From assembly GCA_934717855.1 (NCBI GenBank), contig CAKUZI010000001.1, positions 62,001 through 126,000 on the forward strand: 64,000 bases of DNA, read 5' to 3'. Of this stretch, positions 26,454 through 35,442 are shown one piece after another. This DNA comes from an uncultured Candidatus Melainabacteria bacterium. Its GTDB lineage: Bacteria; Cyanobacteriota; Vampirovibrionia; Gastranaerophilales; Gastranaerophilaceae. Both the position numbers and the translations under genes were made by a program. Position 1 is the first letter of the stretch. Every line of letters starts with the position of its first letter. Under the pieces are notes generated by a model. The model searched no databases, was not told where the DNA came from, and saw only the letters and a list, made by a program, of their open reading frames with translations.

Positions 26454-28319
26454 TTAAACTTTTAAGGCTCTTAGGGAATTTAAAATTGCAATCAGAGTTA
26501 CTCCGACGTCTGCAAATACTGCACCCCACATTGTAACAAATCCAAAAGCTCCTAAAACAAGGAACAAAATCTTAATTCCGAGTGCAAATATAATATTTTC
26601 TCTAACAATTGCCATTGTTTTTTTAGAAATTAGAATTGCATTTACTATTTTTGATGGCTTGTCATCCATAATTACAATATCTGCAGATTCAATTGCTGAA
26701 TCAGATCCTAGTGCACCCATTGCGATACCTGCATCTGCTCTTGTTAGAACGGGGGCATCATTAATTCCATCTCCAACAAAAATTACATTACCTTTATGTT
26801 CATTGATTAAGTTCTCTAAATTTTCTACTTTTTGTGCCGGTAAAAGTTCTGCTTGTACGTGGTCTATACCAAGTAATGATGCGACTTTTTCTGCTGTTTG
26901 CTTGTTGTCTCCGCTTAGCATAACAATTTTTTTGACAAGTTGTTTTAATTTTGTTACTGCAACTTTAGAATCCGGTTTTATTTCATCTGAAATAATGATG
27001 TAGCCTGAATAAACTCTGTTTTCAGCAATATAAACAATACTACCAAAATCAGTGACTGTTGGAATTTCAATCGCAAAGTTTTTCATCAATTTGTTATTTC
27101 CAACCAAAATTTCTGCCCCATTTACAGTTGCTTTTATTCCGTTACCGGAAATTTCTTCTATATTTTCAATAAGATTTGCATTAATTGGTTTGTTGTAAGC
27201 TGTTTTGATAGAATTTGCAATCGGATGATTGGAATAGTTTTCTGCATATGCAGTTATTTCTAACAAATGTTCTGGTGTAACATTTTCAGTTGGGCTAATT
27301 GAAGTTACTTTGAAAGTGCCTTTTGTTAAAGTACCTGTTTTGTCAAAAACAACTGCATAAGGTTTTGAAAGTGTTTCGATATAGCAAGCACCTTTGACTA
27401 AAATACCTGCTTTTGAAGCTCCGCCAATTCCGGCAAAAAATCCTAAAGGAACAGATATTACTAATGCGCAAGGGCAAGAAATTACGAGAAATGTTAATGC
27501 TCGTTGAAACCAAACGCTAAATAGAGCACCTTTAATAAGTAAAGGAGGGAAGATTGCAAGGATTATTGCGCTTATTACGACTATTGGAGTGTAATATTTT
27601 GCAAATTTCGTGATAAAATTCTCAGCTTTTGCCTTTTTAGAGCTCGCATGTTCAACAAGTTCTAATATTTTTGAAACAGTTGATTCTCCAAAAACTTTTT
27701 CGACTTTGATAGTTAATAGGCCATTTGTGTTTATACAGCCACTTACTGCATTATCTCCGATTTGTAATTTGCGCGGAATACTTTCACCTGTCAACGCAGA
27801 TGTATCAACGCTTGCACTTCCATCTATAATAATTCCATCAAGCGGTATTTTTTCTCCTGTTTTAACTTTTATAACATCTCCAATTTTAACGTCTTCCGGA
27901 GATTTTTTTATTAAATTCCCATCAATTTCGACATTTGCATAATCAGGTCTAATATTCATAAGAGCAGAAATTGAGTTTTTTGATTTTTCAACAGCGTTAT
28001 CCTGTAGCATTTCTCCGATTTGATAAAGCAACATAACCATTACGGCTTCCGGATATTCTCCAATTGCCAATGCTCCGATAGTAGCAATTCCCATCAAAAA
28101 ATTCTCATCAAAAACTTTTCCTTTAAGAATATGTTGAAAAGCTTTAATTATTATATCTCCACCGGAAATTATATATGCAAAAAGATATGCGACTGTTTTT
28201 AAGTCGTTTGCCGGGTTGGCAATTAAGGTAATTATAAAAATTAAAAAAGCGATAATTATTCTAATCTTTTTTAAATTTTCGTTTTCTTCTTCTTCGTGAT
28301 GATGTTCATGTTCGCACAT
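26454..28319 (-). CDS. Heavy-metal P1B-type ATPase (Cd/Zn/Co exporter class)
   Basis: 621 aa from ATG 28319, which has GAGG 7 nt upstream; an in-frame ATG at 28349 lacks one. A His/Glu-rich N-terminus (EHEHHHEEEENEN) replaces the usual ferredoxin-like metal domain. Core motifs: TGES phosphatase loop (ALTGESIPRK), CPC in the transport helix (SCPCALVISVP), DKTGTLTKG phosphorylation site, HP locus in YSNHPIANS, and GDGINDAPVL. CPC plus His-rich tail suggests Zn/Cd/Co export. Convergent with trmD. Confidence 0.9.
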   Translation of the reverse strand: MCEHEHHHEEEENENLKKIRIIIAFLIFIITLIANPANDLKTVAYLFAYIISGGDIIIKAFQHILKGKVFDENFLMGIATIGALAIGEYPEAVMVMLLYQIGEMLQDNAVEKSKNSISALMNIRPDYANVEIDGNLIKKSPEDVKIGDVIKVKTGEKIPLDGIIIDGSASVDTSALTGESIPRKLQIGDNAVSGCINTNGLLTIKVEKVFGESTVSKILELVEHASSKKAKAENFITKFAKYYTPIVVISAIILAIFPPLLIKGALFSVWFQRALTFLVISCPCALVISVPLGFFAGIGGASKAGILVKGACYIETLSKPYAVVFDKTGTLTKGTFKVTSISPTENVTPEHLLEITAYAENYSNHPIANSIKTAYNKPINANLIENIEEISGNGIKATVNGAEILVGNNKLMKNFAIEIPTVTDFGSIVYIAENRVYSGYIIISDEIKPDSKVAVTKLKQLVKKIVMLSGDNKQTAEKVASLLGIDHVQAELLPAQKVENLENLINEHKGNVIFVGDGINDAPVLTRADAGIAMGALGSDSAIESADIVIMDDKPSKIVNAILISKKTMAIVRENIIFALGIKILFLVLGAFGFVTMWGAVFADVGVTLIAILNSLRALKV

Positions 28320-28414
28320 ATATTTATCCTCGAATTTGATGTAATCCATTAATATTATAATAAAATAAAAATTTATTTGTTCAAACAGAATAAAAATATT
28401 TATTATCTTTTATA

Positions 28415-28891
28415 TTAATATTTTCTATTTAAATCATTATAGTGACCAAATCCGAGAACATCTTTAAATAATTTTATACCAGCATAAGCGCCAAGTCCAA
28501 TAGCACTGCCTTTCGCAACCCAGCCTTTACCTAATAATGCGCCTAAACCTAAACCAAACGGCACTACACTATCTACAAGCATTGTTCCAAAACCTTTAAA
28601 GTAACCAATTCCAGAATTTACAAAATGTCGGAAATTATTTTCTACTTCAAGATTAAATACGCCTTTTTTAAGGTTGGAAGTTGTAATACTAGGACTTGCA
28701 AGGTATTGAGTATTGCTGTAAGCGCCAACACAAGCATCAGCATCTCTGCTTTTTGAATAAACATCTGATTGTAATTTGCCTAAAACATGAGCGTCATATG
28801 CTACAATTCCTAATGCTGTTACACCTACGCCTTTAGGTAAATATTTTATGAAATTGTTTTTTACTGATGATAATGCTGTACTAATACTCAT
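28415..28891 (-). CDS. Small Gly-rich hydrophobic protein of unknown function
   Basis: 158 aa. Hydrophobic glycine-rich stretches near the N-terminus (GVGVTALGIVAYD) and C-terminus (VVPFGLGLGALLGKG, GSAIGLGAYAGIKLF). It lies 10 bp after the 28902 gene and should be cotranscribed with it from site D. Resembles in composition the glycine-zipper proteins at 59291 and 60805, but no alignment was made. Not recognised. Confidence 0.55.
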   Translation of the reverse strand: MSISTALSSVKNNFIKYLPKGVGVTALGIVAYDAHVLGKLQSDVYSKSRDADACVGAYSNTQYLASPSITTSNLKKGVFNLEVENNFRHFVNSGIGYFKGFGTMLVDSVVPFGLGLGALLGKGWVAKGSAIGLGAYAGIKLFKDVLGFGHYNDLNRKY

Positions 28892-28901
28892 AGTTCACCT
28901 A

Positions 28902-29750
28902 CTAAGCTTGTGATTGTTCTGTTTTTTCTTCTTTTTTAGTTTCAGTTTTCTTTTTATCGTCTTTTACTTCAAATTCTTTTTCAACTTTTTGTCCTGACAT
29001 TTTCAAAAGAACATTTGTTGCTTGCATTGCGTCTTGACCATAACCGCCTGTAGAATTTTGCATTTGTTTTAAAACTCCCACAGTAAAGTCATCACCCGTA
29101 ACAACTCTTGAATCAAGCGCACTTAAAGCCAAAATTCTAACCGGAGTATATGGGTCTTGAAGCATTTTGTTTACTAATGCATTTAAGGCTTTGTCATCTT
29201 TTCTTGAATTATCTTCTTCAAGTCTTGCTATAACTTCTTTTGCGCCCATCATTCGCACTTCTTTATCTTGGCTGTTCAAGTAATTTTCCAGATTTCGAAT
29301 ATAATCGTCTGTAAGTTGGACTATTTCTCGTTTTTCTGTTTTTTTGTCTGTTGTTTTATTTTCTGTTGAATTACTTGTTGTATTGGATAAGTTTTTTGCT
29401 CCATTGTTGCCGTTAGCCCAATTGTTTGTGTAATAACCTGACGGATAACAACCATTAGAAGGTGTGCTACCATAATTTGGAGCATTTACGTTGTAAACAG
29501 GAGCTGTTCCTCCCGGAGGAGTAACAGATGGGTTAAATATTTGAATATTTACACCTGAATAATTTGGAACTTGAACGCTCTGACCTTGTCCTGCTTGCGG
29601 AGCTTGTGCTTGAGGTATTGGTGCTTGGCAAGGCTGTGGTTGTGGTGTTTGCGCTTGTTGTGCCATCGGTGCAGTTTGATATTGAGGTTGAGCATACTGT
29701 GGTTGCTGAACCTGTTGTTGAATATTTTGTTGCCCTAACGAACTTTGCAT
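28902..29750 (-). CDS. Gln/Pro-rich protein with HEAT-like repeats
   Basis: 282 aa. Residues 1-60 are Gln/Pro/Ala rich (QQQVQQPQYAQPQYQ). A Gly/Asn/Tyr-rich stretch follows to about residue 120. The C-terminal half is helical, with HEAT-like units (MGAKEVIARLEED, YTPVRILALSALDSRVV, QDAMQATNVLLKMSG), then a Lys/Glu tail. No signal peptide. Expressed from promoter site D with the 28415 gene. Scaffold or adaptor role is a guess from the repeats. Confidence 0.6.
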   Translation of the reverse strand: MQSSLGQQNIQQQVQQPQYAQPQYQTAPMAQQAQTPQPQPCQAPIPQAQAPQAGQGQSVQVPNYSGVNIQIFNPSVTPPGGTAPVYNVNAPNYGSTPSNGCYPSGYYTNNWANGNNGAKNLSNTTSNSTENKTTDKKTEKREIVQLTDDYIRNLENYLNSQDKEVRMMGAKEVIARLEEDNSRKDDKALNALVNKMLQDPYTPVRILALSALDSRVVTGDDFTVGVLKQMQNSTGGYGQDAMQATNVLLKMSGQKVEKEFEVKDDKKKTETKKEEKTEQSQA

Positions 29751-29768
29751 ATAACTACCCTTTTACTA

Positions 29769-29805
29769 CTTATATTTATAAAGTATTTTTGTGCTAATTT
29801 ATTGC
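29769..29805 (-). promoter_or_regulatory. Bipartite promoter element (site D)
   Basis: Minus strand: GCAATAAA (29805-29798), 16 nt ending AAAAATACT, TTATAAATATAAG (29781-29769). It ends 18 nt before ATG 29750. Confidence 0.65.
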
Positions 29806-29854
29806 TTTATTGTTAAGAAATATTACATTGTTTTTTTATTTTTTGCATGAATAC

Positions 29855-29860
29855 TATAAT
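29855..29860 (+). promoter_or_regulatory. -10 element giving a leaderless mRNA for the second YkgJ gene
   Basis: TATAAT ends 6 nt before ATG 29867; a T-rich segment stands at the -35 distance. No Shine-Dalgarno. Same arrangement as for the paralogue at 21731. Confidence 0.5.
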
Positions 29861-29866
29861 TTAATT

Positions 29867-30448
29867 ATGAATAGTTACGAAGAAAATTATTTAGCCAAAC
29901 GTCCTCAACATTTGTGTCATATGTGTGGAAAGTGTTGTCGCGTTGTCACGACTTCTACTCCGTATTCTCAGTTACAAAAAATGGCAAAAGACGGTGATAA
30001 AGGGGCAATTGATTTTCTTACGTTGTTTGAACCATATGATTCTATTGAATCTGCGAGAAAAATTGATAAAGATACTGTAGATAATATAATAAATCGTTTA
30101 GAAATTGATGGCAAATTTGATGAAAAAGAAATAACTTTTTACGGATGTAAATATTTGCAAGACAATAATTTGTGTTCGAGGTACGAAACTCGTCTTGATT
30201 TATGTAAACATTGCCCATCAACACCTTGGTCAATAGTTCCACCAGATTGCGGATTTGAGGGATGGTTGTTTTGGCAGAGAGAAGAAGTAAAACAAAAAAT
30301 TCGAAAATCTAAAGAAGAACTTTTGGAATTAAAATTATTGCGTATGCGAACAAACGATGAAAACATCTTAAAAAAAATTGCATCAGTTGAACATAAAATA
30401 CAAACAAGTATTGAGTTTTACAAAAAATATGGTTCTGAAAACTGGTAG
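29867..30448 (+). CDS. YkgJ-family cysteine-cluster protein, second copy
   Basis: 193 aa from ATG 29867; the frame extends upstream to 29810 but that part carries the promoter. Metal-binding cysteines: CHMCGKCCRVV, then CKYLQDNNLCSRYETRLDLC and PPDCGFEGW. The C-terminal 60 residues are a Lys/Glu helix absent from the 21731 protein. Function of the family is unknown. Confidence 0.82.
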   Translation: MNSYEENYLAKRPQHLCHMCGKCCRVVTTSTPYSQLQKMAKDGDKGAIDFLTLFEPYDSIESARKIDKDTVDNIINRLEIDGKFDEKEITFYGCKYLQDNNLCSRYETRLDLCKHCPSTPWSIVPPDCGFEGWLFWQREEVKQKIRKSKEELLELKLLRMRTNDENILKKIASVEHKIQTSIEFYKKYGSENW

Positions 30449-30507
30449 TAAATAATAAATGCTTCGCCGTATGTCTTGCAAATATGTTTCTATTTTATAT
30501 TATAAGT

Positions 30508-30533
30508 TGAGCCCAACAATTTTGTTAGGCTCA
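30508..30533. terminator. Probable hairpin terminator between convergent genes
   Basis: 10-bp arms with one mismatch (30508-30517 and 30524-30533). T-runs are weak, so termination efficiency is uncertain. Confidence 0.4.
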
Positions 30534-30541
30534 AGATTAAA

Positions 30542-33043
30542 CTATTGCAATAACGCTTTGTCCATTTTTCTTTTGTAAAACTCTGTATTTATGTTTAGGT
30601 TTTCACCGATATCAAGAAGCATTTCTACAAAACGTTTGTTTAATGTTTTTTTGTTTTTGAATGCTTCTGAATCGATTATGTCGCCAATTCTATGGTATAT
30701 TTTGGCAAAATAAATATTTTGAGCTTCTGCAATATCAACCTGAAGTTCTAGTTTTCTTATGTTGTCAAAAATTTCTAAAACAACATCAGCTTGTTGAATT
30801 TCAAAACTATGAACAAGTCTGTTAATGTTTTGCAAAATCTTTTTGCTGAATACAATATTTGATGGTGTTTTATCCAATTGAATATCAATTTTCTTGGCTT
30901 CAAAATTAATGTCTATCGCTTGTTGGATTAAATCATCTTCGACAAATCCGCTTGAATGAACAACAATATCATTAAATTTATGGCTTAATGCATAAGCTGC
31001 AGAAATTTTGAATTCATCAGGAATTTTTAAGCCTAAACCTTGCAAATGATAAATTGAACCTTTTCCCTCATCATACATTTCTTGGTAAGTTTGAGAGAAT
31101 TTTTCCAATTTACCTTTGAGTAATATTTGCAAAATTTTTCTTCTTTCTTCAATAAAAATGTCTTTTAATGTGAAATATTCTTTACCAAAATATTCATCAA
31201 GAGCTCTGATAATTTCTGTTAAAGTATTACCAGTATAAATTTTTATTAAATCTGTTTTTATCCTGTTAAATTCTGCATCATCAGAGTATTCTTTGATAGA
31301 ACAGTGGAAATCACCACCTGCATATTGCATCAAAGCAAACATTACGTTAGCTTTTTGAAGAGTAATTTTGGATTGTATTTCAATATGTCCGACAACAAAT
31401 GTCGACAAGCCTTTCTGAACTTTTTTGTAAGCTTTTCTTGTTATTGTGTAGCAATATACACTTTCTTCATCTTCAAAATCTTGGTAAAGAGATGATAAAG
31501 CCCACAACGTCGCAATTTGCTTAACTGTAACAATAGATGGTTTTACAAATCTTTCAAAAATCTCTTTCCCTGTTCCGAATTCAGGAATATTGCTTTTTGC
31601 TTGTGACAAAATTTCTAGGAATTTTTCTTCAAGATTTTTACTTGTAAAGCGAGATGCAAGTTGCATAGCACGAGCTGAATATTTCATAATTTGAACAGTT
31701 TCAATCCCTGAAATTTCTGAGAAAAACCATCCGCAACTTGTATACATAAGCATTGCTTGGCGTTGAATTTCTAACAATTCCATTGCGTGAACCTTGTCCT
31801 CATCCGTCAAATCAGGTTTAAAGTTTTCTTGTTGGAATTTTTTTACATTCATTTCATTTCTATCTAAGATAACGTCAATATACTTGTTTCTAACGTCCCA
31901 AACATTATCAAAATACTTTTGTCCCTCGGTTTCAAACACAGTAACAAGTTCGTCGCGTAAATAATCAAGAGCATCTCTTAATGGTTTACGCCATTTTTGA
32001 TTCCAGCCTGGGTGACCGCCCGTAGAACAGCCACAATCTTCTTTCCATCTGCCAACACCGTGGAAACAACTCCAACTTGAAGCTTGTTTGATGTCTACTT
32101 CACAATCACTTCTGTATTTGTCTAGGTATTCTGCATAATTTGTAATAGTAAAGCCCTCATCTTTTGCTTTAATTTTTAAAACATAAGACAAAGCCATATC
32201 GCCAAATTTTGTGTGGTGTCCGTAACTTTCGCCATCTGTTGCAATGTTTACAAGTTGCGGATAATCTCTACAATCAGAAATACCCTCTTTTAATCTTTTA
32301 ATAAATTTGTTACCATCTTTTAAAAGTTCATCGAAAGCGACAGAACGGGAGATTGCTCCATCATAGAAAAATAAATCAATAAATTTTCCAGGAGCAGATT
32401 TTATGTAATATCTGTATGAACGCGCAGGGTCAATATTTCCCCAACTTACGTCTTGCCAGCTTTTGTCTCCCTCTTTGCGGAATTTTAAAGCCTGATATGG
32501 TGAAAGAACAGTGAATTTAATACCGTTTTCTTCCAAAATTCGAAGAGTATCATCATCAACAGCTGTTTCTGCAAGCCACATGCCCTCTGGTTTTCTTCCA
32601 AAACGATATTCAAAATCTCTTATTCCCCATTTAATTTGAGTTTGTTTATCATTTTCATTTGCAAGAGGCATAATTATGTGGTTGTAAACTTGTGCCATTG
32701 CGTTTCCGTGTCCTGAGTGTTCAGCAACACTTTCAATATCTGCCTTTATAACCCTTTCATAAGTAAGAGGAGCGAAATGTTCCATCCAAGACAAAAGAGT
32801 TGGACCAAAGTTGAAACTCATGTGTTCATAATTGTTTACAACGTCAAGAATTCTATTTCGACTGTCTACAATTTTAGACACGGAATTAGGGTTGTAACAT
32901 TCCTTGTTAATCCTTTCATTCCAATCGTGAAAAGGCAATGCGCTGTCCTGCAATTCAATTGCTTCAAGCCATGGATTTTCTCTTGGCGGTTGGTAAAAAT
33001 GGCCATGGATAGTTAAAAATACTTCGTTTTTTTTGTCGCTCAT
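30542..33043 (-). CDS. Glycoside hydrolase family 57-like protein with DUF3536-type C-terminus
   Basis: 833 aa. GH57 landmarks: LTIHGHFYQPPRENPW near the N-terminus, PEGMWLAETAVDDDTLRIL with the likely catalytic Glu, and ATDGESYGHHTKFGD with the likely acid Asp. This family acts on alpha-glucans (amylase, branching or transferase). The C-terminal 450 residues are helical and match the layout of DUF3536-containing GH57 proteins. No signal peptide, so cytosolic storage-glucan metabolism is likely. Its gene follows the 33069 gene by 25 bp. A GH13 enzyme is at 62836. Confidence 0.82.
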   Translation of the reverse strand: MSDKKNEVFLTIHGHFYQPPRENPWLEAIELQDSALPFHDWNERINKECYNPNSVSKIVDSRNRILDVVNNYEHMSFNFGPTLLSWMEHFAPLTYERVIKADIESVAEHSGHGNAMAQVYNHIIMPLANENDKQTQIKWGIRDFEYRFGRKPEGMWLAETAVDDDTLRILEENGIKFTVLSPYQALKFRKEGDKSWQDVSWGNIDPARSYRYYIKSAPGKFIDLFFYDGAISRSVAFDELLKDGNKFIKRLKEGISDCRDYPQLVNIATDGESYGHHTKFGDMALSYVLKIKAKDEGFTITNYAEYLDKYRSDCEVDIKQASSWSCFHGVGRWKEDCGCSTGGHPGWNQKWRKPLRDALDYLRDELVTVFETEGQKYFDNVWDVRNKYIDVILDRNEMNVKKFQQENFKPDLTDEDKVHAMELLEIQRQAMLMYTSCGWFFSEISGIETVQIMKYSARAMQLASRFTSKNLEEKFLEILSQAKSNIPEFGTGKEIFERFVKPSIVTVKQIATLWALSSLYQDFEDEESVYCYTITRKAYKKVQKGLSTFVVGHIEIQSKITLQKANVMFALMQYAGGDFHCSIKEYSDDAEFNRIKTDLIKIYTGNTLTEIIRALDEYFGKEYFTLKDIFIEERRKILQILLKGKLEKFSQTYQEMYDEGKGSIYHLQGLGLKIPDEFKISAAYALSHKFNDIVVHSSGFVEDDLIQQAIDINFEAKKIDIQLDKTPSNIVFSKKILQNINRLVHSFEIQQADVVLEIFDNIRKLELQVDIAEAQNIYFAKIYHRIGDIIDSEAFKNKKTLNKRFVEMLLDIGENLNINTEFYKRKMDKALLQ

Positions 33044-33068
33044 CTCTTAACTCCAAAAATCTTGTGTC

Positions 33069-33575
33069 TTACTTGTTTTCTTCTTTTGGTTTTGTGCTGA
33101 TAACTGTAAATTTATCAACATCCATCCAAGGATCGCCTAAAGCTGTTGAAAAAACCTTCCCTTCAAATTCTACAACATCACCTGAATTCAAATCAATGTG
33201 CTTTTCTGCTTCGGTTCTATTCAAGAATATCTTCAATTCTGAAAGAGGAATGTTATGATTGTATACATCCGGTCTTTGAATTAAGAATGAAATGTATTTT
33301 TCAGAACTTCTCATTGCGGGTTTGTAGTCAAGTCCAAGTGTTGCAAATTTATCGAATTTTGCACGAATTTTTACATTTTTGTTTAGGTAAAAATTAGGAC
33401 GAGCAACCAATTCTAATGGGTTAACCGTAATATATGATTTTGCAGTAGTTTGCGTTTGAACAGAATTTGTATTAACAAGCAAGTTGTTGTTAGAATAATA
33501 GTTTGACGGTGTTGCGAAAACGCTAATCCCTGCTGTTACTGCCAATACAAGAACTAAACTTTTTATTTTATTCAT
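33069..33575 (-). CDS. Secreted small protein, possible OB-fold
   Basis: 168 aa with a Sec signal peptide (MNKIKSLVLVLAVTAGISVFA). The mature part is beta-rich: NPLELVARPNFYLNKNVKIR and SGDVVEFEGKVFSTALGDPW read like an OB-fold barrel, as in periplasmic BOF or NirD-type proteins. No catalytic motif. It shares a transcript with the GH57-like gene, but a functional link is unclear. Confidence 0.65.
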   Translation of the reverse strand: MNKIKSLVLVLAVTAGISVFATPSNYYSNNNLLVNTNSVQTQTTAKSYITVNPLELVARPNFYLNKNVKIRAKFDKFATLGLDYKPAMRSSEKYISFLIQRPDVYNHNIPLSELKIFLNRTEAEKHIDLNSGDVVEFEGKVFSTALGDPWMDVDKFTVISTKPKEENK

Positions 33576-33663
33576 AAAATTATACCTCTCTCAAATTTTA
33601 CAATAGTATTTTAGCACAATATTTCGATTTTGTAACTACCTAAACAAATAATAAACCAAAATA

Positions 33664-33692
33664 TTGAAAAGTTATCAACAACATGTTATAAT
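33664..33692 (+). promoter_or_regulatory. Sigma-70-type promoter of the Cys-rich prepilin gene
   Basis: TTGAAA (33664-33669), 17 nt, TATAAT (33687-33692), 40 nt before ATG 33733. This removes the longer reading frame that would start inside the -35. Confidence 0.65.
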
Positions 33693-33732
33693 AAGAATAT
33701 ATATTGTATTACTCAAAATAGGAGCAGGGTTG

Positions 33733-35295
33733 ATGAGAAGATTTAATTCTAAAAAAGGCTATACTTTGACGGAAGTAGTTATTGTAATGCTCGTCGTTGC
33801 AGTTGTTGTAAGCGTGAGCATAAAAATAACAAAGGCTAAACTGGATAATATTGTACCATATACCTATTATTCAGGGTATTCTACTTTGAAAGGTGTAACA
33901 TCTCAGATGGTAAAAGATTTCAAAGCATCAGATCAACAATATATGGCTGTTCCTGATTTGTCAGCATATAATAGGATATTTATGTTTAGGAACGCTTTAT
34001 TTCCGGTTATGAATATCGGTAAATATATAGGTGAAGATGCTATGGCGCTTGGTAATGGGACGCTTAGTAATGGTAATGGGGCGCTTGGTAATGAGGTGCT
34101 TGGTAATGGTAATAGTATTGGGACGCCTTCAACACACCCTGAATGTAATTATTATTACGGCGGACGGCCAACTTGCCCAGATGGGCAGACATGGATGGAT
34201 TATCCTATTTGTGCATGTCGAGGGGTGATAAAGCCAGATGAAGGGTCTCCAAAAGTTGACTTTAAGCCGGGCGATGGAACTCCAGGTCCAGTGAACCCGG
34301 GCGGTGGACCTTTCTTTGGTTGCGACAAACAGCCTACTGAAGCAGAAAAACAAGAAAGGTGTTCTCGAGGGCAAGTATTTAGCCAAGCAAGTTGTGATTG
34401 GGTTACAAGGATTTGTTCGAGTGGGGAAACTTGGAGCACGGAGCAATGTGCGTGCGTTTCTAATAGTTCACCAGGTTCAGGTGGTTCAGGTGGTTCAGGT
34501 GGTTGTCCTAATGCCCCGACCAGTGAGCAAAAAGATGCAAGATATTGTACTGGACAAAGATTTAATGATATGACTTGTGATTGGGAAAATATTTCCCCAT
34601 GGCCTCCTTGCGTAGGTGATGAATACAGATGGGATGTAACTCAATGTAAGTGCGTACCAGAGCCTATAACAATACCAAGAAGCGGTCAAAATTTTTGTGA
34701 AAAATTCGTAAGTTATTCTAATACAAAATCAGGTTCAGCTGAATGTACTGGAAGTGAAATTGATGCAACATTGACAGATTTTTCTGAACAAACTCCGGAT
34801 ATTACCCTAAGAAACGGTATGAGAATTTATAATATCAGACAAAATCCTGGAGAAATTGCAGATTTGGCAAATAATACTCAAGGGGCGGCATATGATGGAG
34901 TCCCTAATGTCAATACGTATGGATATACTGTATACATAGATATAGATGGTGAAAAAGGCTCTTCAACGTTGTGGCAAGATGTTTATCGTTTCTATATAAC
35001 AATGGCAGGAAAGGTAATACCGGCTTATGATATGGCGAGTAATGCTGATGAAGTCGGTGGAAATAGCCGTCAACATTTGATGACAAGTATTGAAAAAGAA
35101 GGTATTGATGCAACTGGTCACCGTAAACTATATTGGGTAAGCAAGAGCGTATCTTTTAAAGAAGGAGCTTGTGCTTCCGGCTATGTTGGTGCTCAAACAA
35201 ATTATTGTAACGGAGTTGCATTAAAAGATGCTTGTTCAGGTGCGTCTAGCTCATGCGTATTAAAATTCGTAAGTCCGATAAAATTCTTTAAATAA
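33733..35295 (+). CDS. Large prepilin-like protein with Cys-rich repeat modules
   Basis: 520 aa. Basic leader then class III signal KKGYTLTEVVIVMLVVAVVV (Gly before the cleavage point, Glu +5). Imperfect GNGxL repeats (about residues 110-130) are followed by three Cys modules, each a CxxGQ/GxxW element with several Cys (CPDGQTW, CSRGQVF, CTGQRF), split by a Gly-Ser linker (SGGSGGSGG). The C-terminal domain resembles pseudopilin minor subunits. Much longer than usual pilins; could be a tip or adhesive pseudopilin (inference). AGGAG precedes ATG. Confidence 0.8.
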   Translation: MRRFNSKKGYTLTEVVIVMLVVAVVVSVSIKITKAKLDNIVPYTYYSGYSTLKGVTSQMVKDFKASDQQYMAVPDLSAYNRIFMFRNALFPVMNIGKYIGEDAMALGNGTLSNGNGALGNEVLGNGNSIGTPSTHPECNYYYGGRPTCPDGQTWMDYPICACRGVIKPDEGSPKVDFKPGDGTPGPVNPGGGPFFGCDKQPTEAEKQERCSRGQVFSQASCDWVTRICSSGETWSTEQCACVSNSSPGSGGSGGSGGCPNAPTSEQKDARYCTGQRFNDMTCDWENISPWPPCVGDEYRWDVTQCKCVPEPITIPRSGQNFCEKFVSYSNTKSGSAECTGSEIDATLTDFSEQTPDITLRNGMRIYNIRQNPGEIADLANNTQGAAYDGVPNVNTYGYTVYIDIDGEKGSSTLWQDVYRFYITMAGKVIPAYDMASNADEVGGNSRQHLMTSIEKEGIDATGHRKLYWVSKSVSFKEGACASGYVGAQTNYCNGVALKDACSGASSSCVLKFVSPIKFFK

Positions 35296-35311
35296 ATTTT
35301 TATAAAAATAC

Positions 35312-35348
35312 AAAAGAGACAAGTTTATAACTTGTCTCTTTTTTTTAT
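35312..35348 (+). terminator. Strong intrinsic terminator
   Basis: 14-bp perfect stem (35312-35325 and 35329-35342) with a 3-nt loop and a T-run. Confidence 0.85.
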
Positions 35349-35356
35349 AAATTAGC

Positions 35357-35385
35357 TTGCAATGTCTTGCGATTTGTGCTAAAAT
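35357..35385 (+). promoter_or_regulatory. Sigma-70-type promoter of the PEP carboxykinase-like gene
   Basis: TTGCAA (35357-35362), 17 nt, TAAAAT (35380-35385), 57 nt before ATG 35443. Confidence 0.65.
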
Positions 35386-35442
35386 TCTCTTGGTTAATGT
35401 ATTTTTTACACTTAATAGAGTGTTTAGTAAAAGGAGATGAAA

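Noticed and set aside
33671..33679. DnaA box-like TTATCAACA
   Set aside because: A single copy inside the spacer of a promoter; no cluster to suggest an origin.
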